From positions 141,458,979 to 141,522,978 of the forward strand of contig NC_057809.1 in NCBI RefSeq assembly GCF_018294505.1: 64,000 bases of DNA, read 5' to 3'. Of the stretch, positions 24,643-36,118 are shown piece by piece. This stretch comes from Triticum aestivum (lineage: Eukaryota; Streptophyta; Magnoliopsida; Poales; Poaceae). Made by a program: the position numbers and the translations under genes. The notes beneath the pieces are model-generated. The model had not been told where the DNA came from. It ran no database searches and saw only the letters and a program-made list of their open reading frames with translations. Position 1 is the first letter of the stretch. Each line of letters starts with the position of its first letter.

Positions 24643-24758
24643 AAGCCTCGTGTCCTTACCGGATTGCTTCTTATTTTTCTATTTTCTTAAATATTCCAAA
24701 ACGGATAAAAATTGTCATTAGAACTATTTGGAGTCGGTTTACTTAACGTACCATGTAC

Positions 24759-26123
24759 CTATTCCTTTTCGGAATCTGAAACATTCTGGAAAGTGTCCCT
24801 TATGTATTCCTCCAGGGTTATGGTTTCAATAACATTAGTTTCAATATTTATAGGATTACCTGAGATATGATGTTTGATTCTTTGACCGTTTAGAACCCTC
24901 GGATTCATGCCTTCAAAGTTGTTGATTTTTATGGCACCAGAACTATAGACCTCCTCGATGACGTAAGGACCTTCCCATTTAGAGAGGAGTTTGCCAGCAA
25001 AAAATCTTAAACGGGAGTTGTATAACAATACATAATCACCTACATTAAACTCACGTTTTTGTATCCTTTTATCATGCCATCTTTTAACTTTTTCTTTAAA
25101 TAGTTTGGCATTCTCGTAGGCCTGGGTTCTCCATTCATCAAGTGAGCTAATGTCAAAAAGCCTCTTCTCACCGACAAGTTTGAAATCATAGTTGAGCTCT
25201 TTAATGGCCCAATATGCCTTATGTTCTAGTTCGAGAGGTAAGTGACAAGCTTTACCATAAACCATTTTATACGGAGACATACCCATAGGATTCTTGTATG
25301 CAGTTCTATAAGCCCATAATGCATCATCAAGTTTCTTGGACCAATTATTTCTAGATCTATTAACAGTCTTTTGCAAAATTAATTTAAGCTCTCTATTGAT
25401 CAATTCTACTTGACCACTAGACTGTGGGAGATAAGGAGATGCAATTCTATGATTAACATCATACTTAGCAAGCATTTTACGAAAAGCACCATGAATGAAA
25501 TGTGAACCACCATCAGTCATTAAATATCTAGGGACTACAAACCTCGAAAAAATAACTTCTTTAAGCATCTTAATAGAGGTGTTATGATCAACACTACTAG
25601 TTGGAATAGCTTCTACCCACTTAGTAATGTAATCGACAGTAACTAAAATATGAGTATACCCAATAGAGGAAGGAAATGGTACCATATAATCAAAGCCCCA
25701 AACATCAAATGGTTCAATAACAAGTGAACAATTCATAGGCATTTCTTGACGTCTACTAATATTACCAATTCTTTGACATTCATCACAAGACAAGACAAAC
25801 TTACGGGCATCCTTGAAGAGAGTAGGCTAATAAAACCCGGATTGCAATACCTTATGTGCAGTTCTGTCTCCAGCATGGTGTCCTCCATAAGCCTCGGAGT
25901 GACACTTGCGTAGGATCTGTTCCTGTTCATGCTCACGTACACAATGTCTAATAACACCATCTACTCCTTCTTTATAAAGATGTGGGTCATCCCAGAAGTA
26001 ATGCCTTAAATCATAGAAGAACTTTTTCTTTTGCTGGTATGTGAAACTAGGTGGTATAAACTTCGCAACAATATAATTAGCATAATCAGCATACCATGGA
26101 GTAGTACGAGAAGCATTTATCAC
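24759..26123 (-). pseudogene. Element E integrase (one amber stop)
   Basis: The zinc-binding domain (H-C-V-R-E-H then C-D-E-C) spans the two parts 25827-26123 and 24759-25826. A TAG stop near 25828 lies where the family usually has Trp in F-Y-W-P. The core keeps the catalytic triad: D in G-F-D-Y-M, D in [10 protein letters not shown] in G-Q-V-E-L-I-N-R-E. The C-terminal part has the usual W-E-G-P-Y-V-I segment. The enzyme would insert element cDNA into the genome. The intact triad suggests recent inactivation. Confidence 0.85.
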
Positions 26124-26434
26124 AGCTAATTGTTCATCAGGAAAGCTATCATCAATAGGTAGTGGGTCATCAAGAACATTCTATAACCTAGACAAGTTGT
26201 CTGCAACGGGGTTCTCAGCTCCCTTTATATCAATAATATGCAAATCAAATTCTTGTAGCAAGAGAACCCATCTAATAAGTCTAGGTTTAGAATCTTTCTT
26301 TTCCATAAGATATTTAATAGCAGCATGATCAGTGTGAACAGTTACTTTAGAATCAACAATATAAGGTATGAACTTATCACATGCAAATACAACTGCTAAA
26401 AATTATTTTCCAGTAGTAGCATAGTTTAACTTCT
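26124..26434 (-). pseudogene. Element E RNase H C-terminal fragment
   Basis: The minus strand reads the gypsy RNase H text T-D-H-A-A-I-K-Y-L followed by [12 protein letters not shown] and [10 protein letters not shown], then a TAG. Upstream coding stops where the sequence joins truncated LTR at tagcaagtaataaaa. It is a deletion remnant. Confidence 0.75.
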
Positions 26435-27748
26435 TAGCAAGTAATAAAAGTAAATAAGGTGCAGAAAGATGGCCCAATCCTTAGCAAAGGACAAGCCTGG
26501 ACAAACTCTTATACAAAGTAAAGCGCTCCCGAGGACACATGGGAATTATCGTCAAGCTAGTTTTCATCACGTTCATATGATTCGCGTTCGGTACTTTGAT
26601 AATTTGATATGTGGGTGGACCGGTGCTTGGGTATTGTCCTTCCTTGGACAAGCATCCCACTTATGATTAACCCCTATTGCAAGCATCCACAACTACAACA
26701 GAAGTATTAAGGTAAACCTAACCATAGCATGAAACATATGGATCCAAATCAGCCCCTTACGAAGCAACGCATAAACTAGGGTTTAAGCTTCTGTCAGTCT
26801 AGCAACCCATCATCTACTTATTTGTTCCCAATGCCTTCCTCTAGGCCCAAACAATGGTGAAGTGTCATGTAGTCGACGTTCACATGACACCACTAGAGGA
26901 AAGACAACATACATCTCATCAAAATATCGAGCAAACACCAAATTCACATGACTTCTCCCATGTCCTCAGGAACAAACGTAACTACTCACAAATCATATTC
27001 ATGTTCATAATCAGAGGGGTATTAATATGCCTAATGGATCTGAACATATGATCTTCCACCGAATAAACCAACTAGCATCAACTACAAGGAGTAATCAACA
27101 CTACTAGCAACCCACATGTACCAATCTGAGGTTTTGGGACAAAGATTCGATACAAGAGATGAACTAGGGTTTGAGATGAGATGGTGCTGGTGAGGATGTT
27201 GATGGAGATTGACCCCCTCCCGATGAGAGGATCATTGGTGATGATGATGGTGATGATTTCCCCCTCCCGGAGGGAAGTTTCCCCGGCAGAATAGCTCCGT
27301 CGGAGCCCTGGATTGGTTCCGCCAAGGTTTCGCCTCGTGGCGGCGGAGTTTTGTCCTGTAAGCTTGCTTATGATTTTTTTCCTCGACAAAAGACTCCATA
27401 TAGCGAAAGATGGTCATCAGAGGGCTGCCGGGGGCCCACGAGACAGGGGGCACGCCCCCACCCTCGTGGACGGTGGGTGGCCTCCTTCTGGTACTTCTTT
27501 CACCCAATTTTTTTTTATATTCTGAAACGTGCTCCCGTGAAGTTTTAGGACTTTTGTAGATGTGCAGAATAGGTCTCTAATATTTGCTCCTTTTCCAGCC
27601 CAGAATTCCAGCTGCAGGTATTCCCCCTCTTCATGTAAACCTTGTAAAATAAGAGAGAATAGGCATAAGTATTGTGACATATTGTGTAATAACAACCCAT
27701 TATGCAATAAATATCGATATAAAAGCATGATGCAAAATGGACGTATCA
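26435..27748 (-). repeat. Element E 5' LTR, truncated
   Basis: It matches 21126-22471 of the 3' LTR. About 170 bp of the LTR end next to the primer site are missing, removed by the same deletion that took gag and reverse transcriptase. A compact GC-rich module lies at about 27430-27475. Confidence 0.85.
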
Positions 27749-27753
27749 CCCCC

Positions 27754-28980
27754 TGCCCTAGATCTTCATCCTATATATTCACATATATTCCCAAACGACC
27801 AGAAGCATCCACGAAAACACTTTTCCATCGCCGCAACTTTTTGTTCCCGTGAGATCCCATCTTGGGGCCTTTTTTGGCATCCTGTCGAAGGGGGATTCGA
27901 TCACGGAGGGCATCTACATTAACTCTATTGCATTCCAATGAAGCGTGAGTAATTTACCTCAGACCTACGGTTCCATAGCTAGTAGCTATATGGCTTTTTA
28001 TCTCTCTTTGATTCTCAATATCATGTTCTCCTCTGTGTTCTTGGAGATCTATCCAATGTAATCTTCTTTTGCGGTGTGTTTGTCAAGATCCAATGAATTA
28101 TGGATTTATGATCAACTTATCTATGAATATTATTTGTATCTTCTCTGAATTCTTATATGCATGATTTGATATCTTTGTAACTCTCTTCGAATTATCGGTT
28201 TGGTTTGGCCAACTAGATTGGTTCTTCTTGCAATAGGAGAGGTGCTTAGCTTTGGGTTCAATCTTGCGGTGTCCTCACCTAGTGACATAGTAGGGGTAGC
28301 GAGGCACATATTGTACTGTTGCTATCGAGGATAAAAAGATGGGCTTTACATCATATTGCATGGGTTTATTCATCTACATCATGTCATCTTACTTAAGGCA
28401 TTACTCCCTTCTTTCTGAACTTAATACTCTAGATGCATGCTGGATAGCGGTCGATGTGTGGAGTAATAGTATTAGATGGAGGAAGGAGTCGGTCTACTTG
28501 ACACATACGTGATGACTATATTTCATAATCATTGCCTTGGATATCGTCATAACTTTGCCCTTTTCTATCAATTGCTCGATAGTAATTTGTTCACCCACCA
28601 TATTATTTGCCTTCAAGAGAGAAGCCTCTAGTGACACCTATAGCCCCCGGGTCTATTTTACATCATATTAGTTTCCGATCTACTATTTTTCAATCTTTTA
28701 CTTTCAGATCTATAAACCAAAAAAACACAAAAATATTTTATCCTTTGTTTATCTATCTCTATCAGATCTCACTTTTGCAAGTGACTGTGAAGGGATTGAC
28801 AACCCCTTTATCCCATTGGGTGCAAGTGTTTGATTGTTTGTGCAGGTATTGGTGATTTGCGCATTCTTCTCCTACTGGATTTATACCTTGGTTCTTAACT
28901 GAGGTAAATACTTATCTCTACTTTGCTGCATCACCCTTTCCTCTTCAAGGGAAAAACCAACGCAAGCTCAAGAAGCAGCA
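27754..28980 (+). repeat. Element D 5' LTR, second part
   Basis: It continues the D LTR after E and matches the F LTRs in sequence order. A TATA candidate ctatatatt lies at about 27771. It ends gaagcagca directly before the primer site region. Short open frames here are not genes. Confidence 0.8.
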
Positions 28981-28991
28981 GGAAGAATTTC

Positions 28992-29009
28992 TGGCGTCGT
29001 TGCCGGGGA
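28992..29009 (+). promoter_or_regulatory. Element D primer-binding site
   Basis: The 18 bases tggcgtcgttgccgggga match the 3' end complement of plant tRNA-Asp, used as primer by Athila-like gypsy elements (from general knowledge). Element F has the same site at 56528-56545 on the minus strand. Confidence 0.75.
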
Positions 29010-29258
29010 GATCTATGCCAAGTCAAGATCTACATCAAGCCTACCAAGTACCCATCATAAAACTCTCACCTCTTTCATTACATTATTCTCCATTTGCCTC
29101 TCATTTTCCTCTCCCCCACTTCTAAAATGATTTTCGAAAAGATTTGCCTTTTTATTCGCCTTCTTTCCGTATGTCTTTTTTGCTTGTTTGTTATCTTTGC
29201 TTGTGTTTCCATGTGCCTTCTATTTGCTTGCATCTTTCCTTGCTAAAAATCTATTGAT

Positions 29259-29450
29259 ATGGATCCACTTAAAGTTTTCTACTTGGATCATCTTCGATCT
29301 ATATGTGCTCGTGCTAAAACTACAACTAGTTTAGTTGACGGAAAATCTTTAGAAGAGCATGCTCATTTTCTACATCACTGTTTGTCTGAAAAAGGCAGAC
29401 TCTTATGGAGTAAAATAAATTATATTTACCAAAATCATCATGTGCAATAG
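29259..29450 (+). pseudogene. Element D gag-position ORF, N-terminal fragment
   Basis: It begins M-D-P-L-K-V-F-Y-L-D and includes L-V-D-G-K-S-L-E-E-H-A and L-S-E-K-G-R-L-L-W. It matches the start of the minus-strand ORF in element F at 56281. After about 55 residues the match ends at an inversion breakpoint. The protein has no domain I recognise and occupies the gag position. Confidence 0.6.
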
Positions 29451-29691
29451 TATAACGCAACCCATTAATATAGTCCTTAATAAGCGCAAACTTCTCCGAT
29501 ATAGTGTAGTTGGGAGAATTCAAAAAGATAATAGGACTATCATGCGTGGGTGCAATAGCAAAAATTTCACTCTTAACATAAGGAACTATAGCAAGTTCAT
29601 CTCCATAAGCATAATTCATATTGGCATCATGGCCACAAGCGTAGCAAGCATCAAGTTCATCAAAAGGGATATTTCAAACGAATTCAAGGGA
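29451..29691 (-). pseudogene. Inverted piece of element D interior
   Basis: The minus strand encodes C-Y-A-C-G-H-D-A-N-M-N-Y-A-Y-G-D-E and, further on, I-A-P-T-H-D-S-P-I-I-F-L-N-S-P. Its beginning matches the C-Y-S-C-G-H-D-A-N region of the F ORF (55673-56170). It is the downstream part of the same ORF in reverse orientation relative to the D LTR. Confidence 0.65.
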
Positions 29692-30745
29692 TCATAGCCC
29701 ACAAGTATAGGGGATCAGTCGTAGCCTCTTTCGATAAGTAAGAGTGTCGAACCCAATGAGGAGATAAAGGTAGAACAAATATTCCTTCAAGTTCTATCGG
29801 CCACCGATACAACTCTACGCACGCTTAATGTTTGCTTTACCTAGAACAAGTATGAAACTAAAAGTACTTTGTAGTGTTGTAGGATAAGTTTGCAAGATAA
29901 TAAAGAGCACGTAAAAAACTAGGGGCTGTTTAGATAAATAAACAATTAAGTTAGTATAGAAAGTGTGGAAAAGTGATGGTAGGAGTTGCGGAATTGTCCC
30001 TAAGCAATTGACTATGTTACTAGACCGATAGCAAGTTTTATGTGGGAGAGGCCATTGCTAGCATGTCATCCCTTACTTGGAATTCTATGCACTTATGATT
30101 GGAACTATTAGCAAGCATCGACAACTACTAATGTTCATTAAGGTAAAACCCAACCATAGCCTTAAGATATATTGGTCCCCCTTCAATCTCGTATGCATCA
30201 ATTTCTATGCCAGGCTAAAGCTACTGTCACCCTTTCCCTCCAATACATAGTCCTATCAACATACAACTAACCCTATGGTGTGATCCACACACGCGCTCAT
30301 ATGATGGGCACCAAAGGAAAGCAACATAACCACAAGCAAATTAAACCAATCAAATCAATTCACCAATTACCGATAGGACAACAAAGATCTACTCAAGCAT
30401 CATAGGATGGCGACACATCATTGGATAATAATATGAAGTATAAAGCACCATGTTCAAGTAGAGGGTACAACGGGTTGCGGGAGAGTGGACCGCTGAATAT
30501 AGATGGGGGAAGGTGATGAAGATGTTGGTGGAGATGACAGAGGTGTTGGTGTAGACCGCCGTCACACGATGATTGCCCCGGCGGCATTCCGACGCCACCG
30601 GGAGAGAGGGGGAGAGAGCCCCATTCTTCTTCTTCTTCCTTGACATCCCCCTAGATGGGAGAGGAGGGTTTCCCCTTTGGTCCTTGTTCCACTTCATGGC
30701 GGTGGAGGGGCGGGAGCCCCTCCGAGATTGGATCTCTCTCTCTCT

Positions 30746-30797
<52 letters not shown>

Positions 30798-31275
30798 CCT
30801 TCTATTTTTGCGTTCCTAGATTATGGCCTTTCACCATTTCTTAAATTCCCGGAGATCCGTAACTCTGATTGGGCTGAAATTTTAACACGATTTTTATCCG
30901 AATATTAGCTTTGTTGCGGGTGAAGAAGGGCACCAACTACCTTACAGGGTGGCGACAAGCCTCCTGGCCATGCCCTGGGGAGGGGGCACGCCTCCAGGGC
31001 TTGTGGGCCCCTCGGGCATCATCTCGCGTTGATTCCAATTCCCAAAAATCGCATATGTTCCAAAAAAATCTCTGTAAGTTTTTATCGTGTTTGGACTACG
31101 TTTGGTATGGATATTCTGCGAAACGAAAAACATGCAACAAATAGGAAGTGGCACTGGGCACTGGATCAATATGTTAGTCCCAAAAAATGATATAAAATGT
31201 TGCCAAAAGTATATGAAAGTTGTAAAACATTGGCATGAAAAAATAAAAAATTATAGATACGATGGAGATGTATCA
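29692..31275 (-). repeat. LTR G, unpaired gypsy LTR
   Basis: The reverse complement begins TGATACATCTCCATCGTATC, resembling the D/F LTR start, and ends with CTTGTGGGCTATGA. The rest differs from D and F, so it is a related but distinct family. It includes a GC-rich stretch at about 30968-31016. No partner LTR and no target duplication are present: aggga precedes it and tgtac follows. Confidence 0.65.
30732..30793. repeat. CT microsatellite in LTR G
   Basis: An almost uninterrupted run of CT dinucleotides, about 62 bp, lies inside the LTR. It is a simple repeat. Confidence 0.95.
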
Positions 31276-31483
31276 TGTACCTAAAATATCTCTGGTGTGT
31301 GTGCATCTCCATTTTCATCTAATGTTGTGGGCCCTCAATTAATATTAATAGTTGACATGCCCACTTGCTCATGCACTGTCCTTCTTCGTTTCCTCCTTGG
31401 TCTTGTTATTGGCTATCTTTCATCCCATTGAGCTTGTTCTTGTGCATGCCCTTGAGCTTGTCCTATTCAAGCCATTGAGCTTG

Positions 31484-34400
31484 TTATTGTGCATGCCTCT
31501 GAGCTGCTAATTTAGCATGTGCAATGGCCTTCAGTCTAGGACACCCACCCTTGTTACGGTTAGGGCCTCTACAGTACCCATAGTGTATTGTCACTCCATG
31601 TTTGCTTAATTTTGTTCCACCTGCTTTTATCTCATGATCTTTTCTTCTACTTTTTGGTGGCCTGCTTACTTTCTTCTCATAAGATGGAGGCAAAACTGTT
31701 GGCCCATTTACATGATGCCACTCTATCTGGTTCTCAGGGGCGTAATATTTGCTCCATATGCTTGCATATATGAATGTATTGAATAATAGTTGTTAACCAT
31801 CTGCTCATGTTTAATCGTCTCAAATCTCAAGCATGCTATGGAGTGGCTACATGGAATGCCAGTTAGCTACCATCTATGAATGAGCAAGCTAGGAGGTTAT
31901 GCTCCACTATGTATGTCATGTCAATGCTTTTACAAAAAATGTTGCTCTACCATATTCTTCTGCACTATAGTTAGCAGCATATTCAATGTGTTTCTCTATT
32001 TTTCTGCCTAATTTTAGGGCATGTCTGTCCAACCCACTGCTCCGTGACCTCTCTTTGCTTCTTGTAATATATGTTCCCAATTTGGCATGCTATGTGCTCT
32101 AGTATTGATAGAACAAGCAATTCCCTAGCATCTAAAATCCACCTACTATATATATAGAGAGAGAGCAGTACTTGTTAAATACTGAGAGCAGAACAAATGC
32201 AGTAGTATACATATAGAGGAGAGAGAATTACTTATTAAATACTTCACAGCTATTGTTTGTCAGAACATCACACTTCACAAAGTTACTGAAAAATGCTCTA
32301 CACCATTCATTGCGGGGATTTTCTTCTAACCATACATAAGCATCTGGACAATCAACCTTGAATGCATCCACGTTGTCCCTCCATTTTGTTTCATTGCTTG
32401 ACCTTGCACATTTCCAGAAGTGATTTTTCACCACTTCTCCCTTGTGTAGCTGGTTCATATTCTGGTACAAATGTCTGACATAATATCTATGTCAGAATCT
32501 GAAAATGCTTCATTAACTACTTTGATCAGCCCCTGCATGCAACATATGTCATACATAATTATTATGTACTTCACTACATACAGAAATTTCCATCATAAAC
32601 AAAACACAAGTTTATTTCATAGATAACACAGCTTTTGTTTGTCACTCATAATGCTAAAAGGGAATGTATTAATGATGTTCAAATCATTTTCAATGTTGTT
32701 AAGAACCACACCCAGCTGCTATAGCACTCCACCTCCACAATTGCAATAGCAATAGTATAGATACAATCATTTGGATCTATTCCTATTCCTGTTAGAATTT
32801 GGCCACCATATTTACTTCGAATGTGTCGGCGTTCTAGGAACAGGGGTCCCCAGACTTGCTTGCCTATGGCCCACGGCGTGGCTGGGCTGGCAGGTCTGTA
32901 CGGCCCATCTTCATCGACAAGGCATTCAAGACCCTTGTGAGGGGCCAAGCCCCGCGAGGCGAACGACGCAAGACCTCCTCAGGAGCGGCCTCGCCAGGCA
33001 GGCTCGCGAGGGGCAGAGAGATCAAGGCAGGGCAAACCTCGCGAGCTCCTCATGACGTAAGCCATGAAGATCGAGACCAGGCGGGCGCCAGCGCGCGTAG
33101 TGTCCTTGTTTCCTCTTTGGTGCCAAGGGGGCAAGCGCAGGCGCGGAGTACCGATGCGTCAAGCAAAGGTTTCCATATTGGTGCAACGAGACCAAGACCA
33201 GAAGGACGATAGGACGGCCGTCACCATGGAGCGAAAGACGGCGTCATCACCAGAACCTTTGGCAGGCGAAGACCACCTTTTGTCAGGATAACTTGTACTA
33301 GTTGTCCCCTTTCTAATTGGTCGTTGTTGGATCCCTTCCCGCTCAATATTTGGGGAGACGACCAGGGCCTATATAAGTAGAACTAGCCACCACAGTGAAA
33401 GGGGAGAGGATCTACCTCATCACAAGTCGAGAGCGGATCCAAGATCATCTCACCCACACAAGTTCACCAAGCACAAGAACACCTCAACCTCAGGAGGCAG
33501 TTCTTCCCCTTGTATTGCTCATCATCAGCCCAAGAGGCAATCCACCACCACCACACTGGAGTAGGGTATTACACCACAACGGTGGCCCGAACCACTATAA
33601 ATCTTGTGTCTTTCTGTGTTGTGAGTTCCTTGAGTTCGTTCGCAAGATCTTAGAGAGCTAGGGCGTGGATCGATAGGGAGAAAACCTTCGCGCGCACCCC
33701 AGTGTTCGAACCTCAAGGGTCTGCCGGAACTCGTGATCCGATAGAATGTGGGTTCCATCAAGGTAGATAATGGTACTACATCCACTCAACCGGCCTTTTT
33801 GCATGTAACCAAACAAAAGTTAAAGGAACTGATTGTTTCACCCATACTTTAAAAAAATAATATTTTGCCTGGGTTTGCTCTCCTTAGCTCCTGACCATAG
33901 TCCCATAATTTGTCGTATTGTGCCTCCTCATCTCCTCTAATTATTTTCAAACAAGCTAATCATGCCATTGCCAATTTGAGCTTGTTCACTTTCATGTTGT
34001 ACTTTGTCTCAACCTTTTTAGAAAAAGCCATCAAACTCATGTGGGCATCATTTCTGAAATCCTCAAGATATTTTCCTGCTAGCAAAAGTAGGTGACTTTC
34101 TTTCACTTCCCAAACCTTCTAACAAGTGCATCCACTAGTGTTTATTGAGAAAGCAACCAATTCTTGAGTCGTTAAAATCAATCATTTGTCAAGGGCAGTC
34201 CCTAACACATATGGCTTCTAGCCTTTTTGTGTTGCTCCTTGTTTTCCTAACTTTCACTCTGTTCTTCACAATGTAGTTTGCCAATGCCTTTCTCAATTCT
34301 TCTGGGTTTGAAAATGTCATCCCAAGTTTAAAAGTGGGGTTCTCCATGTCTGTCATTGGGTTGAATGACTTGAAAATGTACTTTAGTGGTGATTCTGACT

Positions 34401-35355
34401 CTAGCATCCCCAACTCATCCATATCTACCACATCTTGATCTTGTGCCTCTTCTTATGACACCTTTTCCCCTTTCCACTTTTCGGCTACAGGATCATTCTT
34501 AAAACACTTGTCCACATTTGTATCAAATAGTGCATCATCTCCTTCCTCAAAGTCATAGTCTGAATCTGCAAAGTCTTAGTCAGAGTTGGTATCTGTTTCA
34601 CCATAATATTCCTCTTCCTCATTGTCATCTTCTTCTGTATAATATTCCTCATCAGCACCAGCTTCATAAACTGCTCATCATCACCAACACCATATACCTC
34701 GTCATCTGAGAAGTCACCCTTTTCTTTCCCCTTCCTTCCCAAGCCAGCATACGCATTACAAGTATTTGGGAAAACATTTCTTATAATAGGAGTTTCCTTC
34801 TCACACGCATCTTGTACATGAGGACCAGGATACATGCTAAACAGGTGCTCACTAAAAGTGGGCAACATATGAATTGATGGCCCACCCCTCTGCTCATGCA
34901 CATAAGTGTTTTTCACTTGACTAATTACTTTAGGTGGCTCAACTTGTTGCAATAGAACATCATCCAACAACTGCTTCTCCAGCATATTGTTGTGATTAAT
35001 GAACAAAACAAGTGCTTTGTTCTGTTGACTAGAAGCTACCATAGCCCTAGCATGAATTTCCAAACTAACTATTTGCAAACCATCATCTATAGTTTTACTA
35101 GGGATGCGCGAGTACATTGCAAAACCTGTTTTTGGTGTTGCATATCCTAGATGAGTAACTATCTAGTCCAGTAAAGCACAACAAAAAAGTTTTCCCATGG
35201 CAGCTGTCAAATGTGTCAACATTTTCTTCCATGTAGCTACAATTTATGCCAACACCACAAAACCATCCATTGTGGTGAACTTCCACGCTAAATTCTTCGG
35301 AATCATCACCTGAATTGCAAACAGTTCGATCGAAATTCAGTTTTGATTCGGCCAA
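31484..35355 (-). pseudogene. MULE transposase (fragmented, interrupted by solo LTR H)
   Basis: Domains read from right to left. An N-terminal segment is at 35098-35355 (V-E-V-H-H-N-G-W-F-C-G-V-G). A Mutator DNA-binding region is at 34189-34431 (F-K-L-G-M-T-F-S-N-P-E-E). The MULE catalytic core has Y-L-D-G-T-H...K-Y-G-G-Q across the LTR site. A downstream helix region is at 32228-32470 (N-N-S-C-E-V-F-N-K), followed by a SWIM-type zinc finger near 31790-31870 (L-T-G-I-P-C-S-H). A C-terminal basic tail ends in a diverged zinc knuckle (Y-G-Y-C...C). A possible intron starts after F-N-K. Multiple frame breaks mean it is inactive. Confidence 0.75.
32824..33743 (+). mobile_element. Solo LTR H (gypsy) inside the MULE transposase
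   Basis: The 920-bp LTR begins TGTCGGCGTTCTAGG and ends CCGATA. It is flanked on both sides by GAATG (32819-32823 and 33744-33748). It contains CTATATAAG near 33369, a promoter TATA candidate. No interior or second LTR is present, which indicates unequal recombination between the two original LTRs. Confidence 0.85.
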
Positions 35356-36109
35356 ACCCTAACCCTATCACCCCCAAATGTCCAGAGTTCAATATTCTGT
35401 ATGTATTCTTGAAAATTGTAACAACCAAACATTTGAAAATGACATAGCTACCAACTAATAACAAATAATTGAACTACCAAACATTTGAAAACTTCTAGTT
35501 TAACATAGATACTACGTAGGCTCAAACCCTAGCAGAGAATCCAAAATTTGTGACTTACCATAAACCGGCGCTTCGTCCCAAGGAAATCGACAATGAGGAA
35601 GCATCGCATCGGCCACACCAGCATCTGTACCGGCACTGATGACTGGGTCACCACCTCATGTCCCCATTGTGACACCTCCTCTGCCTCCCTTCATTGCATC
35701 CTTCCCACCGCAAGCAACCACATCGATACCAGGGGGATGATCCTCGCCGCCGCCACAGACCGCGTGTCCATCTCCTTGGCCTTCGGCGTCGCGGCCGTCG
35801 TCGACCGTGACGCAACGATCGGCCCCCTGCATGCCACCCTGCATGTGACGACGAAAGGTCCTGGTGGAGAACTAAAATTGGTAATGAGGGCAGAGTCTTT
35901 TATGCAAAAAAATCACTTGGCCTCTTAGTGCCTGGATCCTAATCAGCATGCCACGTAAGCGTCCATTACGGCAGAGAACGGCAAAGTGCCCACTTTTCTC
36001 ACAAAGTAGAGTGTAGTGACTAGTTCTTCACATTGCGTTAGATGAGTGACCAAACTGCACATCGCGCAAGAGTTGTGTGGCCAACTGTGTATTTATCTCA
36101 TTTTTGTAT
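35356..36109 (-). other. MULE 5' region
   Basis: It lies upstream of the transposase start. A GC-rich stretch at 35590-35900 has open frames on both strands, but no domain is recognised and coding is not supported. It may be untranslated leader, an early exon or captured host sequence. Confidence 0.4.
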
Positions 36110-36118
36110 GGAGTTAAG
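36110..36118. repeat. LINE target-site duplication, left copy
   Basis: GGAGTTAAG is followed directly by the T-run that is the LINE tail. The same word is at 59220-59228, followed by TTTT, giving up to 13 bp of identity. Confidence 0.8.

Larger units (their letters stand above)
20958..27748 (-). mobile_element. Gypsy element E (internally deleted)
   Basis: On the minus strand, a complete 3' LTR lies at left (20958-22471) and a truncated 5' LTR at right (about 26435-27748). It is flanked on both sides by CCCCC (20953-20957 and 27749-27753). The interior holds a polypurine tract, a long noncoding stretch, a small extra ORF, integrase and part of RNase H. Gag, protease, reverse transcriptase, primer site and the end of the 5' LTR are deleted. 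Confidence 0.85.
20614..29691 (+). mobile_element. Gypsy element D (5' part only, with nested E)
   Basis: Its LTR (20614-20957 plus 27754-28980) is of the same family as element F, about 1.57 kb after removing E. A primer-binding site and the first part of a gag-like ORF follow, then an inverted piece of the same interior. No 3' LTR is seen, so the element is truncated on the right. Confidence 0.75.
31276..36109 (-). mobile_element. Mutator-like DNA transposon (MULE), incomplete
   Basis: It is defined by the transposase gene it contains and by the solo LTR inside it. The left end was lost at the junction with LTR G. At the right, about 36060-36105 on the minus strand reads GAGATAAATACACAGTTGGCC, which could be the terminal inverted repeat, but no partner is available to test it. 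Confidence 0.6.

Noticed and set aside
28400..28500. Possible Stowaway-type MITE (attactcccttc ... ggaggaaggagt)
   Set aside because: The same stretch aligns with the F LTR at the matching position, so it is part of the D LTR. The resemblance to MITE ends comes from a few substitutions.
28992..29009. tRNA gene fragment
   Set aside because: It is only an 18-base primer-binding site next to an LTR, with no cloverleaf.
30732..30793. CRISPR-like or other functional repeat array
   Set aside because: It is a plain CT dinucleotide microsatellite without spacers.
32824..32948. N-terminal part of a MULE reading frame beginning M-A-P-H-K-G
   Set aside because: This stretch is solo LTR H, bounded by GAATG, and not transposase.
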